NCBI GenBank assembly: GCA_023846275.1
Contig: CM043868.1
Location: 14,603,755 to 14,667,754, forward strand
Reading direction: 5' to 3'
Source: Vanilla planifolia
Taxonomy: Eukaryota; Streptophyta; Magnoliopsida; Asparagales; Orchidaceae
DNA length: 64,000 nt
The translations under genes and the position numbers were made by a program. Below the pieces are notes generated by a model. It did not search any database, was not told the DNA's origin, and was given only the letters and a program-made list of their open reading frames with translations. Shown here in pieces: positions 1 through 12,500 of the stretch. The first letter of the stretch is position 1. Every line of letters starts with the position of its first letter.

Positions 1-187
1 ACAGGGGACCCTCTTCCTCCTCTGGATCCGGAGGGAAAGCAGAGGAGGATGCGTCTTCTAACATCTCCGACGACGATGACCCGACAGAATTGGCCGAGTG
101 CGTGTTGAAGGAAGAGAAGGAGCCGAGGTCGTCGTCCTGCTCATCCATGGTCCCATGGCTGCTCGGCGGGGAGAAAGAAGTCTCCAT
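1..187 (-). CDS. N-terminal part of an OXS3-like acidic, serine-rich protein (3' end off window)
   Basis: Reading leftward from an ATG at 187 (AGGATGG context) gives 62 open codons to the window edge. An in-frame TGA at 191-193 just upstream fixes this as the earliest start; a second ATG lies at 148 (codon 14). The peptide begins METSFSPPSSHG, continues into an acidic stretch (MDEQDDD), a serine cluster (SVGSSSSEM, residues about 35-43) and an acidic run ending EEEEGPL. Codon use is GC-rich, unlike the surrounding DNA. In plant OXS3/OXS3-like proteins, nuclear factors linked to stress tolerance and chromatin, a Ser-rich SS(I/V)GSSS block is followed by an acidic spacer and a GPL-start motif that leads into LPxKRGLS. 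Only the first parts are visible here, so the family call is an inference from recall. The protein-like composition and clean start make it likely that this is a real gene; other acidic Ser-rich plant proteins remain possible. Confidence 0.55.
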   Translation of the reverse strand, partial: METSFSPPSSHGTMDEQDDDLGSFSSFNTHSANSVGSSSSEMLEDASSSAFPPDPEEEEGPL

Positions 188-290
188 CCTTCAAAAGATC
201 TGCCTTGAACTCCCTTACTACGTCCTCCTCCTCAACCATGCACCTTCTACTTTCTCCAAAGAGAAGAACAGAAATGGACGACTCGATAAG

Positions 291-313
291 CTTATAAATG
301 GTTTCATATATAC
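291..313 (-). promoter_or_regulatory. Candidate TATA boxes of the left-edge OXS3-like gene
   Basis: On the minus strand TTTATAA lies at 292-298, about 105 bases upstream of the ATG at 187, and a second TATATA run lies at about 306-313. Either would give a 5' UTR of roughly 70-90 bases. There is no experimental support; the placement relies on distance and motif only. Confidence 0.35.
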
Positions 314-375
314 AGGTTTGGACTTCCGAAGAAGACGAGGAAAGCGAGAGATTCGGCGTTATCCATTTGCGGGCG

Positions 376-394
376 CTCTCTCTCTCTCTCTCTC
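376..394. repeat. (CT)n / (GA)n microsatellite upstream of the OXS3-like gene
   Basis: Nineteen bases of alternating C and T lie about 190 bases upstream of the minus-strand start codon. On the coding strand this is a GA tract. GAGA-type tracts are common in plant core promoters and 5' leaders, so it may be a regulatory element of the neighbouring gene. Confidence 0.8.
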
Positions 395-659
395 CTCCAT
401 TTTCGTTCGTACAAGGGAAGAGATGAGTGGATAAGGCCTCCACGTCGTCCGCGTATACATTAGCACAAGTTTCTTTCAAAACCCCTTAACCAGCAAATCG
501 CTTTAATAAATGCAAAATTATTCAATAAATCATTTACAAGATTTCCATATTAAATTTTTAAAATTAAATTTTATTATATATAAAATATTAATTTATAGGT
601 CCATATTCTTTTTAGCCACTCTTTGCTGTGAGAGGACCAATCCTTTGATAAATTATTGT

Positions 660-830
660 ACTCAAGGTATTAAAATTGAAAAGACATGGATCCGGGAACA
701 TTTACAGCTGCCTGGAGAACTTGTGGTTCGGTTCTGCTATTATTTGTTCGGCCGGTCGTGTGGACCCAACCCAACCAATTTGTCTCAACTTTTCTCCTAT
801 AAATAAGGAATGACTGGGCCATGAAGGTGC
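660..830 (+). promoter_or_regulatory. GC-richer promoter-like block with a TATA box (CTATAAATAA at 797-806)
   Basis: This block is less AT-rich than its surroundings and ends in a good plant TATA box. A short open frame follows the TATA (ATG at 821, 12 codons), and I can find no protein behind it. It could be the promoter of a lost gene, a non-coding transcript, or the U3 end of an old LTR: a similar CTATAAATAAGG motif occurs at about 5,551 in a repeat-like stretch. The role is undetermined. Confidence 0.3.
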
Positions 831-899
831 AAGCCAAGATGTTCATTTTGTATATGTAATTTTTAGTAAAATCTAATTATTTTGTGGTTCAAGTTTGCA

Positions 900-2814
900 T
901 ATGATGGTTACTTCTCCACTTTCTAATTTTAAAATTGCAAGCAAAGCTGTAAAAGTTCATTTTTTATATTAAACATGCGCGACATTTACATTTCTCTTAT
1001 GAAAATATTTTTTCCAGCAATCAAGAAGCTTTCTCTTATGAAAATATTCAACCGAAGGATTGATGAAGGAATTTGATCATGCTTAATTAATTTTAATCAA
1101 GGTGATTAGAAAATGCATGAGTAAAAGTTAAAAAGATATTTTATTTTTATTAATGATTATTTTTTGTTCACTTAGTTATTTTCTTAAATAAAAATAAGAT
1201 AAAAAATTTAAGATTTTTAAATTAGAAGTTAAAAATAAACATGAAAGAAAAATTAAAGACTTAAATATCATAAAAGTGAAAATATTTGATTAACTTTCTA
1301 AATTCTTTATGTGAATATAATGCTATAGTTCATTAAATTATTTTTTCTTTCTGACTTATCTATGATATAATAAAAAAAAACTTAAAAATTAAGAATATAA
1401 TTTATCAAATTTAGAATATAAAAATTGTCAGAGAATCTTATCAAGATATTTTTTTTTTTGTTAAAGAAAAGAAACACTGATTCTAATATCAATGTTGTCT
1501 ATTTATCAATTACAATAAGCATTGTTTTATAAATATATATATTTTACATCAGAAAATGATGATTTATATTTTAATATTATTGTATCTAAAAATATAATTT
1601 TTTAAAAAATTATTTTCCTTAAAAAAATTGATATACAAGTTTATTAAACGTCCAACAAGTTTATTTTGTCTAATCATATTAATAATGTAGTTTTTATTCA
1701 ATTGATTTTGACAGAAGTATTAAAACTATCGAAATTGCTTTTTATATATATTTTTATTGGATGATGTATCATTTTTATATAATAAGTCATTAATTGATAG
1801 AGCCTTTGAAGAAAAACAGAAATAAAAAAATAGAATTTATTATCGACGATCACAGGAGGTTTTGCTTCGCATGAGATAAACTTGATTAGTTGAATGTACT
1901 CAAAAAGATATTGACAATTAATAAATCTATTAAAAAATAATTAAGATTATATTAAAAATAAAAGGTTTTACACAAGAAAAATATTGGATTATTTTAATTC
2001 TTATTCTTCTGTTATTCATATTTTATCATATTGTTAGTTATTTCATCTATAAATATAATATATATATATATATACATATATTAAACTTATGATTTGATAT
2101 GACAGTTTAGAAGAAAATAATAATATGCACAGGTTAGAATGTTTTTGTTTATTGCTTAAGAAAATAAGTTTATAAATTAATTAAGATATTTTATGTATTG
2201 TAACAATTAACAAAACAATGCTGCCTTAAATTTGATTTATTTATGATTTTTAAATAATTCACTAATAGCATTGATGGATGCATTAATTCATAACGTACGA
2301 GTGCATGCATACTTGATAAAGATATATATGCAATAAATAATGCCGGTTATTATTATCATTTAATTTTAACCTAAAAATTTTGGATGAAGTTAATATTTTA
2401 GGGATCAAATCATTATAATTATTTTATGATATTTTAATGTCATAAAATAATCTTGTAGACAATTTTTTTTTAATTTTTTTTTTTATTTTGAACGTGTTAA
2501 CATGCCTTAAAATGAGAGTATATTTTAAAGTTTAGTCATATGATTCTATTATGATATTTGATAATAAAACTTAATGAATGAGTTAATTAATTTTTATTTG
2601 AATGATTTTGAGATTTAACATATTTTTAAGATAACCAAATAGTCTTTACAAATATATAAGTTAGAGGTTATAATTCAATAAGTTTAGAAAAAAATCAAAT
2701 AATGAAGATCAAAATGCAAAGAATTACTAATAGTGAGTCAACAAAATGTAAATCAGCACATAATCATTAACAAGAATATTATATTTTTTAAAATTAAAAT
2801 TTTTCAAAGTAATG

Positions 2815-2892
<78 letters not shown>

Positions 2893-3920
2893 TATTAAAA
2901 TATTTTTGTGAGAATATTTTTTCTCTAAAATCATATATGTTTTTTTACAACATATCATGATTTTTTTTAATATGATTTGAATTTTTTTTAACTTTTATTG
3001 GATTTTTAGATAAAGTTTTTCTAACAAAATTTTTAATTGAAAACATTTCTAATATAAGCCCTATTTCTACCTTTTGTATTGCATTATTTTTATTCATATT
3101 TATTAAAGTTATCACTTTTAAAATGTTTAAATATATAATAAATTGTGATTCTAGTTGAATGGTTAATAAACAAAATGTATGAGCAATTGTCTATCTGATG
3201 CTTAATTTGCATGTCAAATAATGTCTTCTTGAATTAGATAAAAATACATTATACCTTAGTGATATATAACATTGGTTATTGAGTTTATTATTAATTAAAT
3301 GATTTGATAGAATATTAGATTTAAAAATATTTGAATTAATATCAGGTGATTAATCTTAAACAATTAGTTAATTGATCATATACAATGATTTAGACATTTA
3401 TATTTGTTGTTGGCCTAAATATATTGAATGATTTAACAAATCATTTTCTTAAAAGCTTATGATAGTTAAATGAACAAATTTCATCAATTTGACATCCAAT
3501 TTTGCATTAAACCCTTACATGATATGTTACTCTAAAATAATGGTTTTTTATGCAATTAGAAATTCCAATATTTCAAAATGCTTTATAATAGTTCTAATGC
3601 TTTATTTTCTTATAAAAAAAGGTTAATTTAGTTTAAATAATTAATTGTGAAACCTAAAGTAATATTTTTTTAAAATTAGGTTATAAGGCTGAACTTGATT
3701 GTATTCATGGTTGTTCTTGCTGTGACAAAAATTAGTTTACAATTCTTGTTGTGCTTTTGATGCTTATAGCAAATCTTCTTGTCAATTAATAAGATCTATA
3801 AAAAAGATATAAAATTTATTATCAAAAATATTATATTTAAATAAGGGGAACACATCCATATAAAAGGAAATTTGTAACTTTGTGTGGAAATGAAATGATA
3901 TGAATTATGTTGTAAAAAGT
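900..3920. other. AT-rich intergenic DNA, no gene seen
   Basis: About 3 kb of extremely AT-rich sequence with short A and T runs and only chance open frames. Apart from the dinucleotide repeat at 2,819-2,890 I see no recognisable element. Confidence 0.6.
2819..2890. repeat. (AT)36 microsatellite
   Basis: Seventy-two bases of uninterrupted AT repeat. The tyrosine-isoleucine open frame across it is an artefact of the repeat. Confidence 0.97.
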
Positions 3921-4890
3921 AACTTTGGTGACATTATAACAATACACCACTAAGATAAGGATTTGTTCCATGCAACCAAAAGCAATTTGAAGGGAAACTC
4001 CTTGCATCTTCAAGCTCGCACATTTTGAATGAACTCACCAAAAATTAAGGTTTTATTTCCAATCTTTCAAGGCTCAAAACATAGATGAGCAATGGTGTCT
4101 AAATCCACTAAAGGTCAACATAATATTTACTTGTGCAAAGAATCCATGTTGCAAGGGTAGCAATCTTGTAAAACACCAAAAATTACCATAACCTAACAAT
4201 TTGAGAAAACTGAGAAACCTCCTAAGATAGTTATCTCAAATTTCTCATGGCAATATGTAAATTGACTAAGACACTCTACCTTTATCTAATTGACATAATG
4301 CGGTAAAAAATTGCCATAAGTTTTTCGACTATTTATGACCTTGTAAGATGTTTAGAAATAGCTTGGATAACCCCAAATGCATCCAAAAAAATAAGGGGCC
4401 AAATAAATAACAAAAGTAACATAGAAAATACTTGGAGTTTACTTAGAACTCAAACAAACTAGATAGACCTAGTCTTAAGGCATTGAAACAAAGTACACCA
4501 ACAATAGATATCCAATAAATGCAAACACAAGCACTTAGAATTACAACTTTCATGACTCTCTAATAGCTTTTTGGCATCTCTAAAAGTATAACAAGTAATA
4601 AAATCGATTAATGTGTCACCATGGAACTATGGTTCGAGATTGACTATGTTTTCAACTTACTCCATATTAATAGACATAATACTTGATAGTAAATTCTTAT
4701 AATGTTATAATATCACACTATAACTTAGTATAAATTATGGACTACATGTTATATTTTGTCTTATTAATCCACATTAGGATGCATACCTTAATGGTAGTGA
4801 TGTGCATTTGTCATTAATAACCCTTTTTGCTACAATAAACTCGAGTTTGTTTATAGTGGTTTATGGTAACAAGTCATGATATTTGAACAT
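3921..4890. other. Unassigned intergenic sequence, probably old repeat
   Basis: This stretch is somewhat richer in C and G than its left neighbour and reads like decayed repeat sequence on either strand. No coding motif or terminal structure could be recognised. Confidence 0.35.
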
Positions 4891-5900
4891 CTATGACAAT
4901 AGTGTAACGATCCTTTGATGTAGTGGCATTTATATAGAGATTTTATTTGGAGACATACTAGTCCTATTTAGATTTAGAATTGTATTAGGATTGATTCATC
5001 TACTCTTTATACTACTCCACAAATATTGGTATGATTAGAATCTAACCCAAGCAATCCCTACAACAATCGTATAGTTCTGTCAATGCAAACTTTGGTCAAT
5101 TTTGAACTTGTTGTTATTTTCACTATTGACAACTGTTTACTATCACTGTTGTTGTTGATTACAAACCCTTGTTGACCAAGTTGACCCATGTTAAGTTGCA
5201 AACCTATGTAAATCTATGAACCCACGTCAAACTATGAACTTGTGCCATCCTAAGCTGGATTATGAACCCGCTCCAAGCCATGCCAACCCACTCCAATCCA
5301 CAAACTCATGTTGACCCACACCGGCCTATGAACTAGACATCACGACATCACGACATCACCGTTCCCTTATGTCTACGTCACCTAAGAGCATTTACTATTT
5401 GGCATAATTCTAAGAACTTTTTTGTAATTTGTGATGACTTATAAAATTCTTCAAATATCATTTAAAATTTTGAAATATAGCTCTTAATATTGCTAGGTGA
5501 TGTTTCATATTCCTAAGCTAGCAAATCACTATTGTATCTCTTAAGGTCTCTATAAATAAGGATGCTCATCATATTATAATACATAAAAATTTAATAAAGT
5601 AATGAAGTGTTATTACTAAGCTTTCTTAAGACAAGAAGTGTTGTGAATGATTAATTGATAATGTGATCCTGAAGGTGCTTTGGGAAAGTAAGTGATAAGC
5701 TCAAAAGAGGAGATCTTCACTTATAATCTAGCAACTATAATAGTGTTAAATCACAAAAAAACTTAACTCAATCACTATTTTACTTCAATATTTTATAAAA
5801 CGGAATACTCATCACGTCCAATTCCTCTAGCTTATGCATGTGAATATGTGAGTTAATATATTTTAATCTAAAAACTCTATTTAAGTATACCTTACTACTT
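4890..5900 (+). repeat. LTR-like sequence left of the 6.9-8.8 kb gypsy fossil
   Basis: The stretch contains a TATA box (CTATAAATAAGG at about 5,551) and, at about 5,150-5,340, a run of degenerate short repeats built on variants of TTGACCCA and AACCCA. Position and promoter motif fit the 5' LTR of the gypsy fossil to its right. No second copy was found to prove LTR identity, so this is inference. The 5,900-6,900 interval holds no recognisable coding sequence. Confidence 0.3.
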
Positions 5901-6949
5901 TTATTACCAACTTGTGTTACATTGGGTGTAGTTGGCTAACTCACTCTTCTTATTAAGTTGAGATCCCTCGTATTAAAGAATTTGTATAGAAAAATATTTA
6001 AGAATTCCTTATTATCTGATGATTCTAAGATATTCTAATTCTAAGCTTAAAAGTACCTAGGTAGGCCCTTGTAATGGTCTATTACTTGAACTTAAATATT
6101 TTCTTATTGTCTATAAGTGAAAGCTAGGTTTTAATAGTTTCATCATACATCAACTTAATATCAAAAAATGGTTAGTTATAGAAACTTTCATGATTTTAAT
6201 TTTTGTTTTACAAGTATCTTTTAATTTTGTGCATTGGTTGCTCAATTGTTACAAGTTATATGAAAAAACATATTTTATTTTTTAAGCTTATTGTTATAGT
6301 GTTTCAATTATTTTATGTATTATTGCTATTAATTTTTTTTATAATCTTAATGAAGAAATTTATTTCAAACACAATAATTTATGATCATTATGTCCATAAG
6401 ATAACATAAAATTTTTTATTCTCAACTAACCTAAACACCAATGGACCTAGAATTATAATATGTACTTATAGAACTAACAAATATAATGTAAGAGATAAGA
6501 AAAACCATAAAAACACCTTAGATCAATTAAGAAAATGTAGAGACAATACATTAGGTGGAACTTACAAATCAAGTCAACTATAAGCAACACAAAAGTTAAG
6601 AAATTGTCATTTGATAATGAATCAAACATGCAAAACATCAATGAAGGTGTTAAGCTACTCCATGTTCTTATAATAGAAGACATGGAAACAATAATGATTT
6701 TAATGTTAAAATGATTAAAATAAAAGCATCAATCTTTGATAGAAGTTTAGACCTTAGATCTTATTAAGATTAGGAAATAAAAATAAAGCATTATTTTAAC
6801 TAACTTGATATTAATGAGTATTAAAAGTACCAATTTACAAACATTAAGCTCACATCACATATTAGGTTATTTGTTCACACATTAAATAGATGGTTTCTTG
6901 ACAAAGATCGAGCATTACCTTAATCATGGGAAGAACACATGATTTGCTT

Positions 6950-8761
6950 ATGAGCTAAACATGTATCCTCATCTTATTCAAATAAGCTTTTAGATAAATA
7001 ATAATTTCTATCCCAAGGTTCTAAGAATGTTGATAAATATATTACTAACTTTAAGAATTATATGCTCAAATGTAAAGTCCAAGAGCCAAATCAATTAGTA
7101 TTATCTTAATTTAAGGTGGGCTTAGAGAGTCTATTCAAGCTAAAGTATACTTGAGAAATATTATTAGTTTAGAAAAGGTATATAAAGTGGCTCATGATGT
7201 GAAAAGAATTAGAGGATCCATTGTCATAAGAGTAAGGTTTTTTTGATTTTTTTTCTATCCTTAGACTTATACCACTACTTCCACTTCTCTTATACTACTC
7301 TAGAAGTAAACTATGTCCCTCTAGCAATAACACCAAACTGTCAAGTTCAACTATTAGACAAACCATCTACTAGTTATGATTTAATTGTTATGATTGTCAT
7401 GTTAGGTGGTGTGTCGCAACCTAATGTCTTAGGAGAGTTCTGTTCATATACATAGAAGAAGTAGAAGAAAGCATTCAAGTTAAGAAAGATAATATTTTAC
7501 AGCTAGATTAGGAGGTCGAAGAAGAATTACAAGTACTAAGTGAAAGCATTTATTATATTAGATTACCCGTGATTTTTATAAGAAGTACTTTAACTACATG
7601 AGAACCATATGAAGATTAATAATATATTAACATCTTTAGTACCTTAGTTAGAATTAAAGACCAATCACATAAGATCATTATAGATAGTGATAGTTATATT
7701 AATTTCATAGCATAGAATACTACCTAAAGGATAGGCTTAGTACTCATAAACCATCCCTACCCATACATTGTGTCTTGGATCAATAAAACCTCAAATTCTA
7801 GACAACAAAGGGGCTTCATTCTTTTGAAGCTTGGTCAATATTTTTAGAAATTATTGTATGATATAATCCTAATATAGGTAGGTATTTTTACTTTAGGAAG
7901 ACCATAATTATACACTAGAGATGCTACCCCTAATAAAAGATCTAATACATGTACTTTTGTATACTAGGAAAGAAGATTATAATATACCTTTCACCATCCT
8001 CAAAAATTTTTTTTAACCCAAATACTCTAAAAGAGAAAGATAAGAGAAATAAAAAAATATTTAATACTATTTCACTAGTTGAGATTGAGAGGGATAAGAC
8101 CAATGGTGAAGTTATCTGATTTGTCGTAATTAGGAAAACATGTATTAGTATACTCACTCTACACTTAGAGCCCAACCTTTATTGAAGGAATTTGTTGATG
8201 TATTCTTTAGTGACTTATAAGACACATTCTCACATTTTGAGATATGTTTAACATATTATAGATCTAATTTATAATGTCACACGACCAAATTTATCACATT
8301 ATCAATTAAATTCATCAATTTATGTGAAACTTAATAAAAGTTAATGGGATTATTCAAAAAAGATTTGTTAAAAAAGTATTAATCAATGAACTATCCCCTA
8401 ATTGTTGGCTCCTAAAAAAGACAAAACTAGGCTCATGTGCATAGATAATCATATCATTAATAAAATAATAATCAAATATATAATTCTTATTCTTAAGTTT
8501 GATAATTTGTTAAATCAAATGTTTAAAGCATCATATTTTCTAAAATAGATTTGAAAAATGAAATGGATTAGGTTAAAATCACTTAGGTGATGAATGGAAG
8601 ACTTCTTTTAAGATAAAAGATACACAAAATGAATAGTTAATTATACCATTCAAATTATCAAACATGCATAATATATTTATATAACTTATGACTAAAGTTT
8701 TAAGACTTTATCTAGGTAATTTTATGGTCATTTATTTTGATGATATATTAGTTTGTAGTTA
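6950..8761 (+). mobile_element. Ty3/gypsy retrotransposon fossil (gag, protease, reverse transcriptase parts)
   Basis: Plus-strand translation shows the usual order of a plant gypsy polyprotein. A gag-like core lies at about 7,000-7,210. Protease follows at about 7,670-7,960, including the LGRP segment that follows the protease domain. Reverse transcriptase runs from about 8,160 to 8,758, with the APKKDKTR segment near 8,406 and the catalytic YFDDIL box near 8,728-8,745. The copy is badly broken, with many interruptions, and therefore old. Its pol ends abruptly at about 8,760, where a different LTR begins, so a younger element seems to have inserted into it. No RNase H or integrase continuation was recognised beyond that insertion. 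Confidence 0.8.
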
Positions 8762-9523
8762 TTGTATTCTTAGTCATGACACAACCTATTTGATAACAAT
8801 AAAACTAATATGTTAATTTTTCTAATACTTTTCTCAAGTATTCTTTAGACCATGCATCTCAAGCTCTTACAAGATTAATTTGGAGAGTTTTGACCAAATA
8901 TCTCATTGAGCAATCTTTAAGTAAAGCAATCTTAAATAGTGATGGTGGCCATGTGACAACTGTGGCTTAAATGACATATCAATAAGCTGTTGATCAATCT
9001 CTTAGTGGAGTAGCTAACCATCAAGAGTCTATCTCTAAAACATGTACTTGTTTGATTGTTTATCTTATCACTTATTTATATATGATACAATTAGGTTGCA
9101 TAACATCATCTATTTACTTACATTACCATTAATTTTTTATTTATTTTTATTTTAATACTTACAAAAATATTTTATTTATTTTAATAACTAAAAAATACTT
9201 TAAAAGTAAAAAAAAACATAATATTTAAAAGGTGATTTTTTTTTAAAAAAGAGAGAAAGAAAACAAAAATTTGCCTAAGCACACACACATGGCCAATCCC
9301 AATGGGGCTCAGGCTAAGTGGCTTGAACTCTTAAGTAATAGGCCTTAGGAAGCCATGGGTCAAGAGACAGAGTGAATTGAGTCAAGTTAGGCCCAAGTCT
9401 CGATCATGACACAACCCTTTGCATCTTAGATTAAATCGGGCTAGGAAATACTTCTAAAATAGTTTAGGCATAACGAGTGAGGATGGACTCGTAAATTATT
9501 AAGTAATAAATTGGGTCAAGTAC

Positions 9524-9593
<70 letters not shown>

Positions 9594-12500
9594 TGACTTG
9601 GGTCATTACTTCCCAAGAGCATCAAGGGTAGCCAACCCCATTCGACTGACCTATAAGTTGAGAAGAAATATTATAAATGCTAAACATCATGTACAAGCTT
9701 ACAATGTGGGATTAAAAATAGCTTTGTTAACTTCCATAATAGAGCAAACCAGTGTCATTTGATTGCATGTTTTCATGATCGAACGGTCTAGAACATGCCT
9801 GCTTTTGTGAAAGTATATTTCATATAACTATTCATCTGACAAGCCTCATTTAATGAATGAGAATAGTTTTTTCATTTTAAAGAATAATATTTATCTTACC
9901 ATCCATACATAAATCTAATCAAACCACTAAGATCTTCACTGCATTTATGAATAGTGCATATCATGTAGTCGTCCATCTAGAAAACTCGATTGAGTGATTG
10001 AGAACATCTTTGCCTTTGTGAATACTGCTCTAGAACATCAACATCATCTTTCTGGCATGCAAGATCAAACAATCTAAATCAAGTCAAACTTGGATTAGAT
10101 CTAGACCCTTTATTCAACATTTTGATTGAGTAACTCTCGTTTTGTCTAACTATATCAAACAATGATTGCTGTTCTCACTCGTAATCAGTGTTCCAAAAAA
10201 TTGTTTATATTTGTTTAGAACATTGAAATGTAATGGCTATTTCAGGTGACCCTTTCAAGATGTTAAAAAAAATATTTTAGTCTAAAATATTCTAATATAA
10301 ATAGAAGATACTTAGGAGTTAGACAATTGACGATTTTAACTTGCTACATCAATCTTTTAAGAAGAGAATGAGCAAAACCAAAAATTACAATCTGTTTTCA
10401 ACGTTGTTGCTAGAACCATTTTTATGACTAATTTTTTCTTTTTCTTGCTTCAGTATTTTCTTCAATTACACATCTTACTAGTGACTTCTTTATAATTAAT
10501 TTTTTATTTTTTTATTTCTTTTTTACTTTTTTTGAAAAAGATTGTATTAATATAAGATCCCTATTGATTTTATTTTTCTTAACAACTTTAATGCACATCG
10601 ATAAAGTTTTTTATTTAATATTTCAAAACTAGGTCATTTAAGTTGTAAATTTTTTCATAAGTACATTCATATTCCAACACCATAATCTATAGACTTGTGT
10701 CATATATTAGTTTATAAGTGAATAATAGAATATGATGGTTATATATGATTCTATATTATACTTTAATATTGTAAGCTTTTATAATTGAGATTATGATAAT
10801 GAGCCCTTACCTATTGTGATAAAAAAGATGTGGTTTGTAAATGTTATCTCTAAAATATTTATTTATACATATAAATGATAATAGAAGTTATTATATTTAA
10901 CATGCATACAAATATGTTTCATCATAAAACTATGTGGTAAGAAATAATGTTAGTTTAAATACTTTCAATTTTCATATTAAATCCTAAGTTGTATGCAATT
11001 ATTGTGATATGTATGTACATATTTCTTATAATTACCTAATTAAAAAATCTATCTATTTAAAGTAAGATAAATATGAATAGATTCCTAAACAAACATGTTT
11101 GAAAAGTATTTTTGTAAAAGTACCTCAATCACACAATCACAATTAAAACTATGATGTTTTTTATTCTTAAATTTAAAGCTTAAGTAATAGTATTGGTGAG
11201 TCTCCATAATGAAGACCTATGGAGATAAGCCTTGTCTTGTGAGTTTGCATGTGACTCACTTGCAAAAAAAACTGTGTGATCCTTATTTTTAGGATACTTT
11301 ATTTAATTTTATTAGTAACATAGTTAGAATTATTTAATATCTCTTTAAGAAATTGAATAGATCACATTTCTATGTGTAGCTTTAATATCAAATATTAGCT
11401 TAATCAGAAAAATTTTAGGAAGATAAGAGCATCAAGATTTATAATATTTTTTATTTATTATCAAAAAGAACTAGATCAAGATGGTCTTATACTTATATTA
11501 CTAAGTTATTTATGTAAGTAATATAAATTTATTTGGTGTGTCATTAAAGTCAGGTACATTTGTTAAATTAATGATTACACGTGAGATAACTAAAAATACT
11601 TTTTGAAATAATATAACTTATAAATTCTAAAGATAGAATTTAAAGAAATTCAACTTGGAGATTAATATGATAGTGTTTATATATGTTAAGCTCTTAGATG
11701 ATTTGTTGAAAATTAAGGACATAAGCATAGATAAGTAAAACCTAGATCTTTATTAAAAAATAAAAAAATTGAGAAATTATTATTTTATTATCCTTTTTTA
11801 TTGTAGATTGATTTTGTAATGCATTATTATATCAGATTTTTTTATCGTTTCCCGTTAAAATCTTTTATAAACTTACATTATTTTTAAGTACGATTAACTC
11901 TTTTGAGTGATTACAAAAGGAGAAATTAAATTTTAAAACTTAAGAGGAGTATAGGCTAGATTTTAGAGAGAGTTAATATGTTTATCTATTAAATACATTC
12001 TTGGTCTCTCTTTGTTAAAATATTCAACAATTTGGATTATTGAAATAATTAATTGGATAAAAATTAGAATGCTATTATTATGTTATAAAAGAGGTTTAAA
12101 GTACTCAAATGGAAATTCTTTATTATTTCATATCATATGTTAAAGTTGTAAATAATTTTAATAAGTTAACTCTCTTAGTCTTTATAATTAGAAGTGATAA
12201 GAGGTGATTTACTGATTAGAAATTAAGTACAGTTTTTATAACTTATAGATACATATCTATAGTTTTATTGTGTATTCTTTTTTCTTTTTGAACTTAAAAA
12301 GAAGAAAGACCTTTGCAAGCATGCTTAATCTTATGAATTTATTTTAAGTTGATTTCGTATAAGAATTGCTAAAAATATACTTAAAAAGAGTGACAGAATT
12401 CAAAGTTATCAATATTATTAAACTAAATATAGATAAATGCATAATAATAAATTAGTATTGTTATATTTGTACAATATTATTAATATTTTCTTATAAAGTT

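Noticed and set aside
90-434. Plus-strand 114-codon frame and the minus-strand 141-479 frame at the left edge
   Set aside because: Both overlap the better supported minus-strand frame that starts at 187, and neither has protein-like composition throughout.
2733-2960. Open frame of repeated Tyr-Ile across the AT microsatellite
   Set aside because: The frame is created by the (AT)36 repeat; the same applies at 9,511-9,762.
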